Assembly (NCBI GenBank): GCA_903923795.1
Contig: CAIXYX010000125.1
Location: 1-8,478, forward strand
Length of the DNA: 8,478 nt
Reading direction: 5' to 3'
DNA from: an uncultured Microcaldota archaeon
Lineage (GTDB): Archaea; Micrarchaeota; Micrarchaeia; Anstonellales; Anstonellaceae
Numbering within the stretch: position 1 is the stretch's first letter; each line of letters begins with the position of its first letter. The notes beneath the pieces are model-generated. The model ran no database searches, had not been told where the DNA came from, and worked only from the letters and a program-made list of their open reading frames with translations. Positions 1-6,372 of the stretch are shown here, piece after piece. The position numbers and the translations under genes are program-made.

Positions 1-569
1 CGTCGAAGGCGGCTGACGAGATTGTGATTTCGTCATATGCGCGCTCATTTTTCAACAAAACCGGCCAACCTCTCATCGCATCTGCCCGCGCAGGAAATGT
101 CATAGGCGGCGGAGACTGGTCGGCGGACAGGCTTATTCCCGACATCATCCGCGCAAAAGCGAGCGGGCAGACATTGGTTTTGCGCAGCCCGAATGCCGTG
201 CGCCCATGGCAGCACGTTCTCGACCCGCTTTATGGATATCTTCTACTGGCCCGCCGCTTGGCTGAAGGCGAGAGGAGCTTGGCTGGCGCATATAATTTCG
301 CCCCGAGCGGCGGGAGCAGCCTCACGGTCGAGCAGATAGCGAAGATGGCTGGCGTGAAATACAAGGTGCAGGTTGAGAGCGACAAGCATGAGGCACAGAC
401 CCTTCATCTGGACGCGACAAAAGCGCGCGAGAAACTCGGCTTTAGACCCCGCTTGGGATTTGATGAGGCCTTGGCATGGACCCTGAAATGGTATGAGAGT
501 GAGGCGGCGGGAGATGACATGGCCGCATTCACGAAAAAACAAATCAAGGAATATCCCGGCAGGCAATGA
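1..569 (+). CDS. rfbG: CDP-glucose 4,6-dehydratase, C-terminal part (5' end outside window)
   Basis: This NAD-dependent extended SDR converts CDP-D-glucose to CDP-4-keto-6-deoxy-D-glucose, the entry step to CDP-activated deoxysugars, in the cytoplasm. The frame is open from base 3 to the TGA... stop region ending at 569, so the Rossmann half lies upstream of the window. The first visible residues are SKAADEIVISSYARSFF; the K at bases 6-8 fits the lysine of the catalytic YxxxK motif, with its tyrosine just outside. Diagnostic for RfbG rather than other SDRs are the ARAGNVIGGGDW segment, the RLIPDII segment, and RPWQHVLDPLYGYLLLA. The end has the usual LGFRPRL substrate-domain tail. A GTG at base 24 is internal and not a start. 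A glucose-1-phosphate cytidylyltransferase (rfbF) would be expected upstream but cannot be seen. Family assignment is firm; the final sugar is unknown. Confidence 0.93.
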   Translation, partial: SKAADEIVISSYARSFFNKTGQPLIASARAGNVIGGGDWSADRLIPDIIRAKASGQTLVLRSPNAVRPWQHVLDPLYGYLLLARRLAEGERSLAGAYNFAPSGGSSLTVEQIAKMAGVKYKVQVESDKHEAQTLHLDATKAREKLGFRPRLGFDEALAWTLKWYESEAAGDDMAAFTKKQIKEYPGRQ

Positions 570-612
570 ATAAGAGAAACGTAAATGGTAAGCGAAATAA
601 AATTGAAACTTG

Positions 613-617
613 AAAGG
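613..617 (+). promoter_or_regulatory. Ribosome binding site for the SDR gene at 627
   Basis: AAAGG lies 9 bases before the ATG at 627, within an A/T-rich spacer (570-626). The spacer itself shows no convincing promoter or hairpin, though its A/T richness would allow one. Confidence 0.45.
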
Positions 618-626
618 CGATGAAAC

Positions 627-1697
627 ATGCGTTTTAGCCATGCAGTCATATGGGAGGACATCCGCGCCTTTGTCTCAAAGCAGGGGATGGACTGGAGCAG
701 GCTGTCCGGCAAAACCGTGCTCATCGCTGGCGCGAACGGATTTCTGCCAAGTTACATGGCTGACACCATCGCGGTGCTCAATGACGACAAAATGCTGGCC
801 GCACAGTGCAAACTCATCGCCCTCACGCACAAAAAAATCGGGCCGAAAGACCGCTTGGGCCATCTGATTGGAAGAAAAGATGTCAAATTCATCGAGGCCG
901 ATGTCACCAAACAATTCACAATTCCCGCCGGCGTGGATTTCATCGTGCACGGCGCCTCGCCCGCCTCGCCCCGCGATTATCTCGCGCGGCCGATTGAGAC
1001 TATGGATGCCAATGTGACAGGATTGCGCACCATGCTCGATTATTCGGTGAGGGAAAAGTGCGAAAGCATCCTCTACATCTCAAGCGGCGCAATCTATGGG
1101 GATGTGCCGCCCGATAAAATCCCGACAAAAGAGGATTTCCCCGGCCTCACGGCGCTTGATTCCGAGCGGGCGTGCTACAACGAGTCGAAGAGATATGCCG
1201 AGACTCTTGCGTTCCAGTTCCACAAAACGCATGGCGTGCCAGTCAAAATCGTGCGCCCATTCCACCATTACGGCCCTGGCCAGAGGCTCGATGACGGACG
1301 GGTGCTGGCCGACTTCCTCTCTGATGCGCTGGCAGGCAGGCCAATCAAGGTGAAGAGCACAGGGGACACGCTCATGACATTCAATTACGCCGGCGATGCT
1401 GCCGAGATGTTCTGGCGCGCGCTGCTCTCTGAACAGAATGGACAGGCCTTCAATGTTGGCAGCGGCGGGCCGGAATACACCGTGCGGCAACTGGCTGATG
1501 AGGTGGCGGAACTTTTCACGCCCCGCGCGCGCGTGCAGATGGAGCCGCAGGCAATGGCAAGTTATCAGAAAGAGGCGCCAAAACGCTCGCTGGCTGACAT
1601 ATCCAAGGCCAAAAAAATGTTGGGCTGGGAGCCTCATACACCATTGCATGAAGGATTGAAACGCACGCTGCGATGGCATTCTGCGCAGAAGAAGTGA
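627..1697 (+). CDS. NAD-dependent epimerase/dehydratase (extended SDR, UDP-glucuronate decarboxylase-like)
   Basis: A complete 356-residue nucleotide-sugar SDR. After an N-terminal extension of about 28 residues, the nucleotide-binding loop is GANGFLP (35-41), in which the third glycine of the usual GxxGxxG is replaced by proline. Further landmarks are HGASPASP (108-115), SSGAIYG (152-158), the catalytic pair Y184 and K188 in YNESK, and VRPFHHYGPGQR from about 199. HGASPASP and the FHHYGPG region resemble UDP-glucuronate decarboxylases and dTDP-glucose 4,6-dehydratase relatives. The extended N-terminus plus GANGFLP suggests a separate branch found in polysaccharide loci. Next to rfbG, its likely substrate is a CDP- or other NDP-keto-sugar, acting as epimerase, reductase or decarboxylase; sequence alone does not decide. 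AAAGG at 613-617 lies 9 bases before the ATG. The 57-base gap from rfbG is the longest in the block. Confidence 0.9.
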   Translation: MRFSHAVIWEDIRAFVSKQGMDWSRLSGKTVLIAGANGFLPSYMADTIAVLNDDKMLAAQCKLIALTHKKIGPKDRLGHLIGRKDVKFIEADVTKQFTIPAGVDFIVHGASPASPRDYLARPIETMDANVTGLRTMLDYSVREKCESILYISSGAIYGDVPPDKIPTKEDFPGLTALDSERACYNESKRYAETLAFQFHKTHGVPVKIVRPFHHYGPGQRLDDGRVLADFLSDALAGRPIKVKSTGDTLMTFNYAGDAAEMFWRALLSEQNGQAFNVGSGGPEYTVRQLADEVAELFTPRARVQMEPQAMASYQKEAPKRSLADISKAKKMLGWEPHTPLHEGLKRTLRWHSAQKK

Positions 1698-1718
1698 GCG
1701 TGGGAACAGACAGGGCTG

Positions 1719-2891
1719 ATGATTATGACAGATGACACTACAAAACGCATTGAATCTGAAATCAGCAAGAGCGGATGGACGAAAATACTGGTGTGGACAG
1801 CCGGCGGAGCTACAAGGCAATTCCTCTCGCAGATTTCGCCGCAGCTTGCAGGGAAAATTGCCGGAGTTGTTGACAGCAATCCCGCATTGGACGGAAAGAA
1901 TATCGGCAGATATGCCATCCACTCGCCAGAGCATACCGATTTCTCAACCGCGCAGGCCATCATCATCACCTCCCCGGTTTTTCATGAGGAGATAAAGAGC
2001 CAGATTGCGTCGATTAAGGCGTTTCGTGGGCAAATAATCGATATTTTCGAGGAAAGGCTCAAGCTCTTGGGCATCGAGAAATGGCTCGAGGAGACGAATG
2101 CGCATATCAGGAGGAACGGGCTCAGGCCAATTCTTTTCAACGGCGAGGATGCCCTGCTCCTCACAAAGAACGACACGCTGTTCTGCTTTGACAAAAATAT
2201 GCAGAACAACCAAATCATCATGGAATTATTGCAAGGCGGCCAGTACGAGAAAGAGGATGTTGATTTCGTAATATCACGCGTAGGAAACGGACAGGTGATG
2301 CTCGACATAGGCGCGAATGTCGGCTGGTTCACAATCCATGCCGCCAAGAGATATCCAAACCTCGTGATACACGCGTTCGAGCCATCGGCCCGGACACACG
2401 CGACTCTTGAGAAGAACATCAGATACAACCACGTGGAGAAAAACGCGCATGCTCACCGCTCGGCAGTCGGGGAGCAGGACGGAGTCGTGCGGTTCACCGC
2501 CACGCTTGACACCGGAAACCATATCGGCACCGAATCAGGCGCGAACATGGTTGAAGTGCCATGCACCACGCTTGACAGCTTCGCGAAAAAAGAGGGGCTT
2601 GCCCGCGTGGATTTCATCAAATGCGACATCGAGGGCGCGGAATTGATGATGCTCAAAGGCGCGAGCAAGCTGCTCGCGCGCCATCACCCGATGCTGATGC
2701 TCGAAATAAACGAATCATGGGCGCAGAGGTTCGGCTATCTGCCGAAAGACATCCAGGATTATCTGGCGAAACTCGATTATGACATGTTCGTCCTGGATAA
2801 GAATGGGCAATTGCATGCCCATGATTTCTCCGCTTCGAAATCATCTGATGAGCGCAATTTCATCTTTGTGCACAAATCATTGGGGAAATGA
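1719..2891 (+). CDS. FkbM-family SAM-dependent methyltransferase with N-terminal Rossmann-like domain
   Basis: A 390-residue two-domain protein. Residues about 22-110 form an alternating beta/alpha domain (ILVWTAGGATRQFL, then GVVDSNP at 49-55 and AIIITSP at 80-86). It resembles the small NAD- or sugar-nucleotide-binding-like domain often attached to enzymes of polysaccharide clusters. Residues about 190-385 are a class I methyltransferase of the FkbM type: SAM loop LDIGANVGWFT (195-205), acidic FEPS (220-223), and KCDIEGAE (301-308), the family signature. FkbM enzymes generally O-methylate sugar or polyketide hydroxyls, so sugar O-methylation is the likely job. Two in-frame ATGs are possible: 1719 and 1725. 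AGGG at 1712-1715 is 3 bases from the first but 9 from the second, so 1725 may be the true start. The stop overlaps the next gene by 4 bases. The acceptor is unknown. Confidence 0.9.
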   Translation: MIMTDDTTKRIESEISKSGWTKILVWTAGGATRQFLSQISPQLAGKIAGVVDSNPALDGKNIGRYAIHSPEHTDFSTAQAIIITSPVFHEEIKSQIASIKAFRGQIIDIFEERLKLLGIEKWLEETNAHIRRNGLRPILFNGEDALLLTKNDTLFCFDKNMQNNQIIMELLQGGQYEKEDVDFVISRVGNGQVMLDIGANVGWFTIHAAKRYPNLVIHAFEPSARTHATLEKNIRYNHVEKNAHAHRSAVGEQDGVVRFTATLDTGNHIGTESGANMVEVPCTTLDSFAKKEGLARVDFIKCDIEGAELMMLKGASKLLARHHPMLMLEINESWAQRFGYLPKDIQDYLAKLDYDMFVLDKNGQLHAHDFSASKSSDERNFIFVHKSLGK

Positions 2892-3703
2892 GGATGGCGA
2901 TGATGGAAAAGAAAGATGATTTGCCGACGCGTGCCAAAGCAGTGCGCCGCAATATTCTGGCCATGGTGAGCCGCTCCGAATCAGCGCATGTTGGCACCGC
3001 CCTCTCGTGCGCCGACCTCCTTGTCGCGCTCTATTTCGGCGTGATGCGAATCGACCCGAAAAAACCCCAGTGGGACGAGCGGGACCGCTTTCTCCTCTCG
3101 AAGGGGCATGGATGCAGCGCGCTCTACGCAACGCTTGTGGAACGGGGTTATGCCGACACGAAGATTCTGGATGGATTCTGTATGGATGGCGGCACGCTCT
3201 GGGGCCATGCCACATCAAAAACCATGCCGGGCGTGGAAGCCTCAACTGGCTCGCTCGGACACGGGCTGCCGCTTGGCCTCGGCATGGCGATTGCCAATAA
3301 CAAGAGCAAAGTATTCGTGCTGATGGGGGACGGGGAATGCGACGAGGGTTCGGTGTGGGAGGCGGCACTCCTCGCAGGCCATAGGGGGCAGGACAACCTT
3401 GTCGCCATCATCGATTACAACAAGATACAGTCTCTTGGCTCGACGCGCGAAGTGCTTGACCTCGAGCCGCTGGCCGCGAAGTGGAAAGCCATGCGCTGGT
3501 CGGTGCGCGAGGTCGACGGACATGACATCGCCGCGGTGCAGAAAACGCTGAAGAAACTGCCATTTCACAAAGGCAAACCATCACTGCTCATCGCCCACAC
3601 CACCAAAGGCAAGGGCGTGTCATATATGGAAAATTCGCTTGATTGGCATTACAAGACGCCGGACAAAAAACAGCTGAAAGAGGCATTGGAGGAGCAGGAA
3701 TGA
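2888..3703 (+). CDS. Transketolase, N-terminal subunit (thiamine diphosphate-binding PP domain)
   Basis: A 271-residue protein covering only the N-terminal third of a full-length transketolase; its partner follows directly. Visible motifs are SAHVGTALSCAD (32-43, equivalent to the usual HPGxSLS with H34 kept), SKGHG (71-75), a GH pair at 106-107, GVEASTGSLGHG (115-126), and the thiamine diphosphate/metal motif GDGECDEGSVWEA (147-159) ending in DYNK (176-179). These residues bind the diphosphate and Mg2+. With the C subunit it should transfer a two-carbon ketol unit. Split transketolases are common in archaea and occur in many bacteria, both in central metabolism and in sugar clusters. Here, embedded in a nucleotide-sugar operon, it more likely acts on a specialised sugar. 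In-frame ATGs lie at 2888, 2894, 2900 and 2903; TGAGG at 2889-2893 favours 2900 or 2903. Confidence 0.93.
   Translation: MRMAMMEKKDDLPTRAKAVRRNILAMVSRSESAHVGTALSCADLLVALYFGVMRIDPKKPQWDERDRFLLSKGHGCSALYATLVERGYADTKILDGFCMDGGTLWGHATSKTMPGVEASTGSLGHGLPLGLGMAIANNKSKVFVLMGDGECDEGSVWEAALLAGHRGQDNLVAIIDYNKIQSLGSTREVLDLEPLAAKWKAMRWSVREVDGHDIAAVQKTLKKLPFHKGKPSLLIAHTTKGKGVSYMENSLDWHYKTPDKKQLKEALEEQE
2889..2893 (+). promoter_or_regulatory. Possible ribosome binding site for the transketolase N subunit
   Basis: TGAGG overlaps the stop of the methyltransferase gene. It lies 6 bases before the ATG at 2900 and 9 before that at 2903. It would make the first two ATGs (2888, 2894) non-initiating. A competing GGGGA at 2882-2886 is 7 bases from the ATG at 2894, so the start is not settled. 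Confidence 0.4.
3688..3694 (+). promoter_or_regulatory. Strong Shine-Dalgarno site for the transketolase C subunit
   Basis: GGAGGAG lies inside the last codons of the N-subunit gene, 5 bases before the ATG at 3700. It decides that start over the upstream open frame and suggests efficient coupled synthesis of the two subunits. Confidence 0.7.
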
Positions 3704-4650
3704 GAAAAACATTTGTGGAGCGGCTGCTCACATACGCCGAAACCGACCAGCGCCTCCATGTGGTCACCGGAGATTTGGGCTATTCGGTGTTCGAGCCTTT
3801 CGCGGCCCGGTTCGAGGACAAATTCATCAACGCAGGCATTGCCGAGCAAAACATGATTGGCCTGTCGGCAGGACTTGCCTTGAGCGGCAAAGTGGTGTTC
3901 GCATATTCCATAACGCCGTTCGCGACCGCGCGGCCATTCGAGCAGATAAGAATGGATGTCGGCTACCATGACTTGCCGGTCAGAATCATCGGCACCGGCG
4001 CCGGTTTGTCTTATGGAACTCTTGGCCCGAGCCATCATGGATGCGAGGATTTGGCGCTCATGCGCGCAATACCGAACATGATAGTCACCGCACCGGCAGA
4101 CAGATTCGAATTGGGGGCGATTATGGATTTGTCCATGAAAAATCCGCATCCGTTTTACATACGCATCGGACGCTCGAGCGAGCCGGATGTGCATTCCGCC
4201 CCTCCGAAGCTCGAGATTGGAAAGGGAATCGTTGTGCTTGACGAGGGAAATGATTTCGCCATCCTCGCATGCGGAAATATGGTGGCGGGTGCAAAAGAGA
4301 CGGCGCATCTCTTGGCGAAGAAAGGCATCAGGGGCAAAGTAGTCTCTATGCCGTTTGTCAAGCCGCTTGATTCTGAGATGGTAGCGCGGCTGGGAACGAG
4401 CATGCCGCTTTTCACCTGCGAGGAGCACAGCATCATCGGCGGATTGGGAAGCGCGGTGGCCGAAACGCTGGCAGATGAAGGCATCAGGCCACCCGCATTC
4501 GGGCGCATAGCTTTGCCTGACGCTTTCCAGAAAAAAGTCGGCAAACACGCGTATTTGCGCCAAGTGAATGGATTGACGCCCGATGACATCGCCGCGAAAA
4601 TAGAGAGAAAAATAGATGGCATCGGACACCGGACAACAAAAAAACTTTGA
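3700..4650 (+). CDS. Transketolase, C-terminal subunit (pyrimidine-binding and transketolase_C domains)
   Basis: A 316-residue partner of the preceding subunit. The pyrimidine-binding domain shows GDLG (24-27) and the catalytic glutamate E49 in NAGIAEQNMIGLSAG, which activates the thiamine diphosphate aminopyrimidine. It then has PFATARPFEQIR (73-84) and the SHHGCEDLALMR segment (111-122). The C-terminal domain follows from about residue 190, with ILACGNM and EEHSIIGGLGSAVAE. The active site forms between the two chains, so both genes are needed. I place the start at 3700 because GGAGGAG at 3688-3694 sits 5 bases upstream and the ATG overlaps the previous stop in an ATGA junction. The same frame stays open upstream to 3643, but that extension would lie inside the previous gene and does not resemble the family N-terminus. 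All expected catalytic residues that I can identify are present. Confidence 0.93.
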   Translation: MRKTFVERLLTYAETDQRLHVVTGDLGYSVFEPFAARFEDKFINAGIAEQNMIGLSAGLALSGKVVFAYSITPFATARPFEQIRMDVGYHDLPVRIIGTGAGLSYGTLGPSHHGCEDLALMRAIPNMIVTAPADRFELGAIMDLSMKNPHPFYIRIGRSSEPDVHSAPPKLEIGKGIVVLDEGNDFAILACGNMVAGAKETAHLLAKKGIRGKVVSMPFVKPLDSEMVARLGTSMPLFTCEEHSIIGGLGSAVAETLADEGIRPPAFGRIALPDAFQKKVGKHAYLRQVNGLTPDDIAAKIERKIDGIGHRTTKKL

Positions 4651-4662
4651 GCGTGGATTTTG

Positions 4663-5703
4663 ATGGCTGAAGGACCGTTGTTGACTGTCACGATTCTCAC
4701 TTACAACCGCTCTCCGTACCTGAAGGCTCTTTTGGAGAATATCGCGCAGCAGATAGTGGCAGATGGATTGGAAGACACCATCGCAGTGCATGTAAATGAC
4801 AACTGCTCGACCGATGACACTGGGAAAATGGTGCAGGAATTCTGCCGCCGGCATGAGAAGATGCGCGTCACTTATGCGTGCAATGCGACGAATGTCGGGC
4901 CGTCCCGCAATGTTGATTTGGCTGCGCGCGCATCAAAAACCCCGTGGACATGGCTTTTCGGGGACGATGATTTGTTCACTGATGGCGCGCTCAAATTCGT
5001 TGTGGAGAAGATTCTGAGCCTTCCGTCCGACATATCTTTCATGACGATAAAGACCGACATCTACGACCAGCAGCTCAAGGAAATCGTCATGACCGACTTC
5101 GGCGGGAGGATAGGCGGGGACCGTATTTTTTCCGGGGTAGATTCTGCATCGGCGCGATTCTATGAATGCTACGGATTCTTGGGCTCGCACATCTATCGCA
5201 CAGAACGCTGGATTGCCACGCCGAACATGGAGAAATATATCGAGAGCCAAATTCCGCATTTGTATTTCATGCTCTATTGGGTCGGGCGGGGCGAGAAAAT
5301 CGCCTTTTTCGACCGCACGTGCATCAAGTACAGATACAACAACTCGCTGCAGGCCGAGGACGACGTGTATAAGATTTTCTGGGGGCTTTTGCATGACCGG
5401 CCCCTGATGATAGAGGACACGATAACAGACCAGACCGCCCGGCGCGAGCTTTTGAAGGCGTCATTCTACACCCGCAAATTCACCATTCTTTCGTTCAAGA
5501 AAAGCGAGCGCGGAGGCTGGCTGCCCTCCAAACGCACGTGGGAATTGTTCAACGAAGCCAGAACGCATTTCGGATTCATCCCCGCTTTTTGGCTTGTCAC
5601 CCCGCCGCAGGCGCTCATCCCCCCACCCATCGTGCGCCTGCTAAAGAGAGCTTATGACAAGGCGAGGGTGCTGAAGCAGAAAATGAGGAAACCGCGCGCA
5701 TGA
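4663..5703 (+). CDS. Glycosyltransferase family 2 (GT-A fold)
   Basis: A 346-residue inverting GT2 glycosyltransferase. The N-terminus LLTVTILTYNRSPYLKALL is the typical first strand and helix. VNDNCSTDDT (44-53) supplies the nucleotide-binding aspartate D46. NVGPSRNVDLAA (77-88) is the usual NxGxxxARN-like helix. FGDDD (99-103) is the metal-binding DxD motif. The protein has no clear membrane segment, and its C-terminus is rich in lysine and arginine, so it is probably cytoplasmic or peripherally membrane-bound. It presumably transfers the sugar made by the upstream enzymes to a lipid-linked acceptor; donor and acceptor cannot be read. The ATG at 4663 is preferred over the TTG one codon upstream. 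It lies 12 bases after the transketolase stop with only a weak ribosome site (TGGA at 4654-4657), consistent with coupling to upstream translation. Confidence 0.88.
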   Translation: MAEGPLLTVTILTYNRSPYLKALLENIAQQIVADGLEDTIAVHVNDNCSTDDTGKMVQEFCRRHEKMRVTYACNATNVGPSRNVDLAARASKTPWTWLFGDDDLFTDGALKFVVEKILSLPSDISFMTIKTDIYDQQLKEIVMTDFGGRIGGDRIFSGVDSASARFYECYGFLGSHIYRTERWIATPNMEKYIESQIPHLYFMLYWVGRGEKIAFFDRTCIKYRYNNSLQAEDDVYKIFWGLLHDRPLMIEDTITDQTARRELLKASFYTRKFTILSFKKSERGGWLPSKRTWELFNEARTHFGFIPAFWLVTPPQALIPPPIVRLLKRAYDKARVLKQKMRKPRA

Positions 5704-5729
5704 TACGGCAGTAATTTAAACCACCGATG

Positions 5730-5734
5730 AAGGA
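5730..5734 (+). promoter_or_regulatory. Ribosome binding site for the acyltransferase gene at 5742
   Basis: AAGGA is 7 bases from the ATG at 5742. It lies downstream of the alternative ATG at 5727, so it can serve only the inner start. Confidence 0.5.
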
Positions 5735-5741
5735 TGCTTTT

Positions 5742-6356
5742 ATGCCCGGAATCATCTACAAAATCAGGCGAGTGCTCTTCTTTGTCTACAAGGAGCTGAC
5801 AGACGGCCTGCCTCTGCGCGACAACTCCCGACGACATATCACCATAGGACGCAGAACCTACGGACTGAAGAATTACTCGGTGCCGCTCTATTCGAACAAC
5901 GGCAGCCTCGAAATAGGCTCGTTCTGCAGTTTCGCAAAAGGCGTGCGGATATTGCTGGGCTCTGCGCACCAAACCGGGCGGCCATCGACATTCCCGCTAA
6001 AGACCAGATTTTTGGAAAATAACGAAAATGTGGATGCTGTCTCGCGCGGGCCCATTGTCATAGGAAATGACGTGTGGGTCGGCATAAATGCAATCATTTT
6101 GGATAACCTGCGGATTGGAGACGGGGCCATTGTGGCGGCTGGAGCCGTCGTGACAGGGGACGTGCCACCCTATGCAGTGGTCGCCGGAGTGCCTGCCAAA
6201 GTCGTCAAATACAGATTCACCGAAAAACAGATAGAGCGTTTGCAGAAAATAAAGTGGTGGGACTGGCCGGACGAAATCATTGCGCAGAACATCGGACTGT
6301 TCTACTCGGACATAGACTCATTCTTGGCGCAAGCAGAGAAGATTTCTAAAAAATAG
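5742..6356 (+). CDS. CatB-like hexapeptide-repeat acyltransferase
   Basis: A 204-residue left-handed beta-helix acyltransferase, probably an O-acetyltransferase using acetyl-CoA. Hexapeptide repeats are visible around residues 54-72 (LEIGSFCSFAKGVRI) and 105-150 (IVIGNDVWVGINAIIL, LRIGDGAIVAAGAVV, VVAGVPAKVVKYRF). The looped-out GSAHQTGRPSTFP (73-85) carries H76, which matches the catalytic histidine of xenobiotic and virginiamycin-type acetyltransferases. The tail with KWWDWPDE (161-168) is also typical. In this setting acetylation of a glycan is far likelier than drug resistance. AAGGA at 5730-5734 is 7 bases from the ATG at 5742, so I prefer it. The alternative ATG at 5727 would add five residues but has no ribosome site. 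The gene ends 13 bases before the stop of the convergent membrane-protein gene. Confidence 0.9.
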   Translation: MPGIIYKIRRVLFFVYKELTDGLPLRDNSRRHITIGRRTYGLKNYSVPLYSNNGSLEIGSFCSFAKGVRILLGSAHQTGRPSTFPLKTRFLENNENVDAVSRGPIVIGNDVWVGINAIILDNLRIGDGAIVAAGAVVTGDVPPYAVVAGVPAKVVKYRFTEKQIERLQKIKWWDWPDEIIAQNIGLFYSDIDSFLAQAEKISKK

Positions 6357-6372
6357 AAAAATATTTTCGCTA
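6348..6372 (-). terminator. A/T-rich convergent junction with palindrome, possible shared transcription end
   Basis: The two blocks converge here with 13 bases between stop codons. Bases 6358-6367 form a perfect 10-base palindrome (AAAATATTTT), flanked by TAG at 6354-6356 and CTA at 6370-6372, which are the two stop codons and also pair. A minus-strand transcript would contain U5 (complement of 6357-6361) then U6 (complement of 6348-6353), fitting a T-tract type terminator as used by archaea. A bacterial hairpin would be weak, since the stem is almost all A-T. Confidence 0.3.

Noticed and set aside
1080..1934. A 284-residue open frame on the minus strand across the SDR/methyltransferase junction
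   Set aside because: It spans two well-supported plus-strand genes and has low-complexity C, H and R content without family motifs.
3643..3699. An upstream extension of the transketolase C subunit
   Set aside because: It lies wholly inside the N-subunit gene in another frame, the true ATG at 3700 has a strong ribosome site, and family members begin like MRKTFVERLL.
3649..4854. A 401-residue open frame on the minus strand opposite the transketolase C subunit
   Set aside because: The plus strand encodes a full, motif-complete transketolase subunit. The antisense translation is rich in H, R, C and S with no recognisable motif or domain, as expected for a shadow frame in G/C-rich coding sequence.
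5742..6356. An antibiotic (virginiamycin/chloramphenicol-type) acetyltransferase
   Set aside because: The fold and catalytic histidine match that superfamily, but the gene sits in a glycan operon and most such proteins in these loci acetylate sugars. Resistance is not supported.
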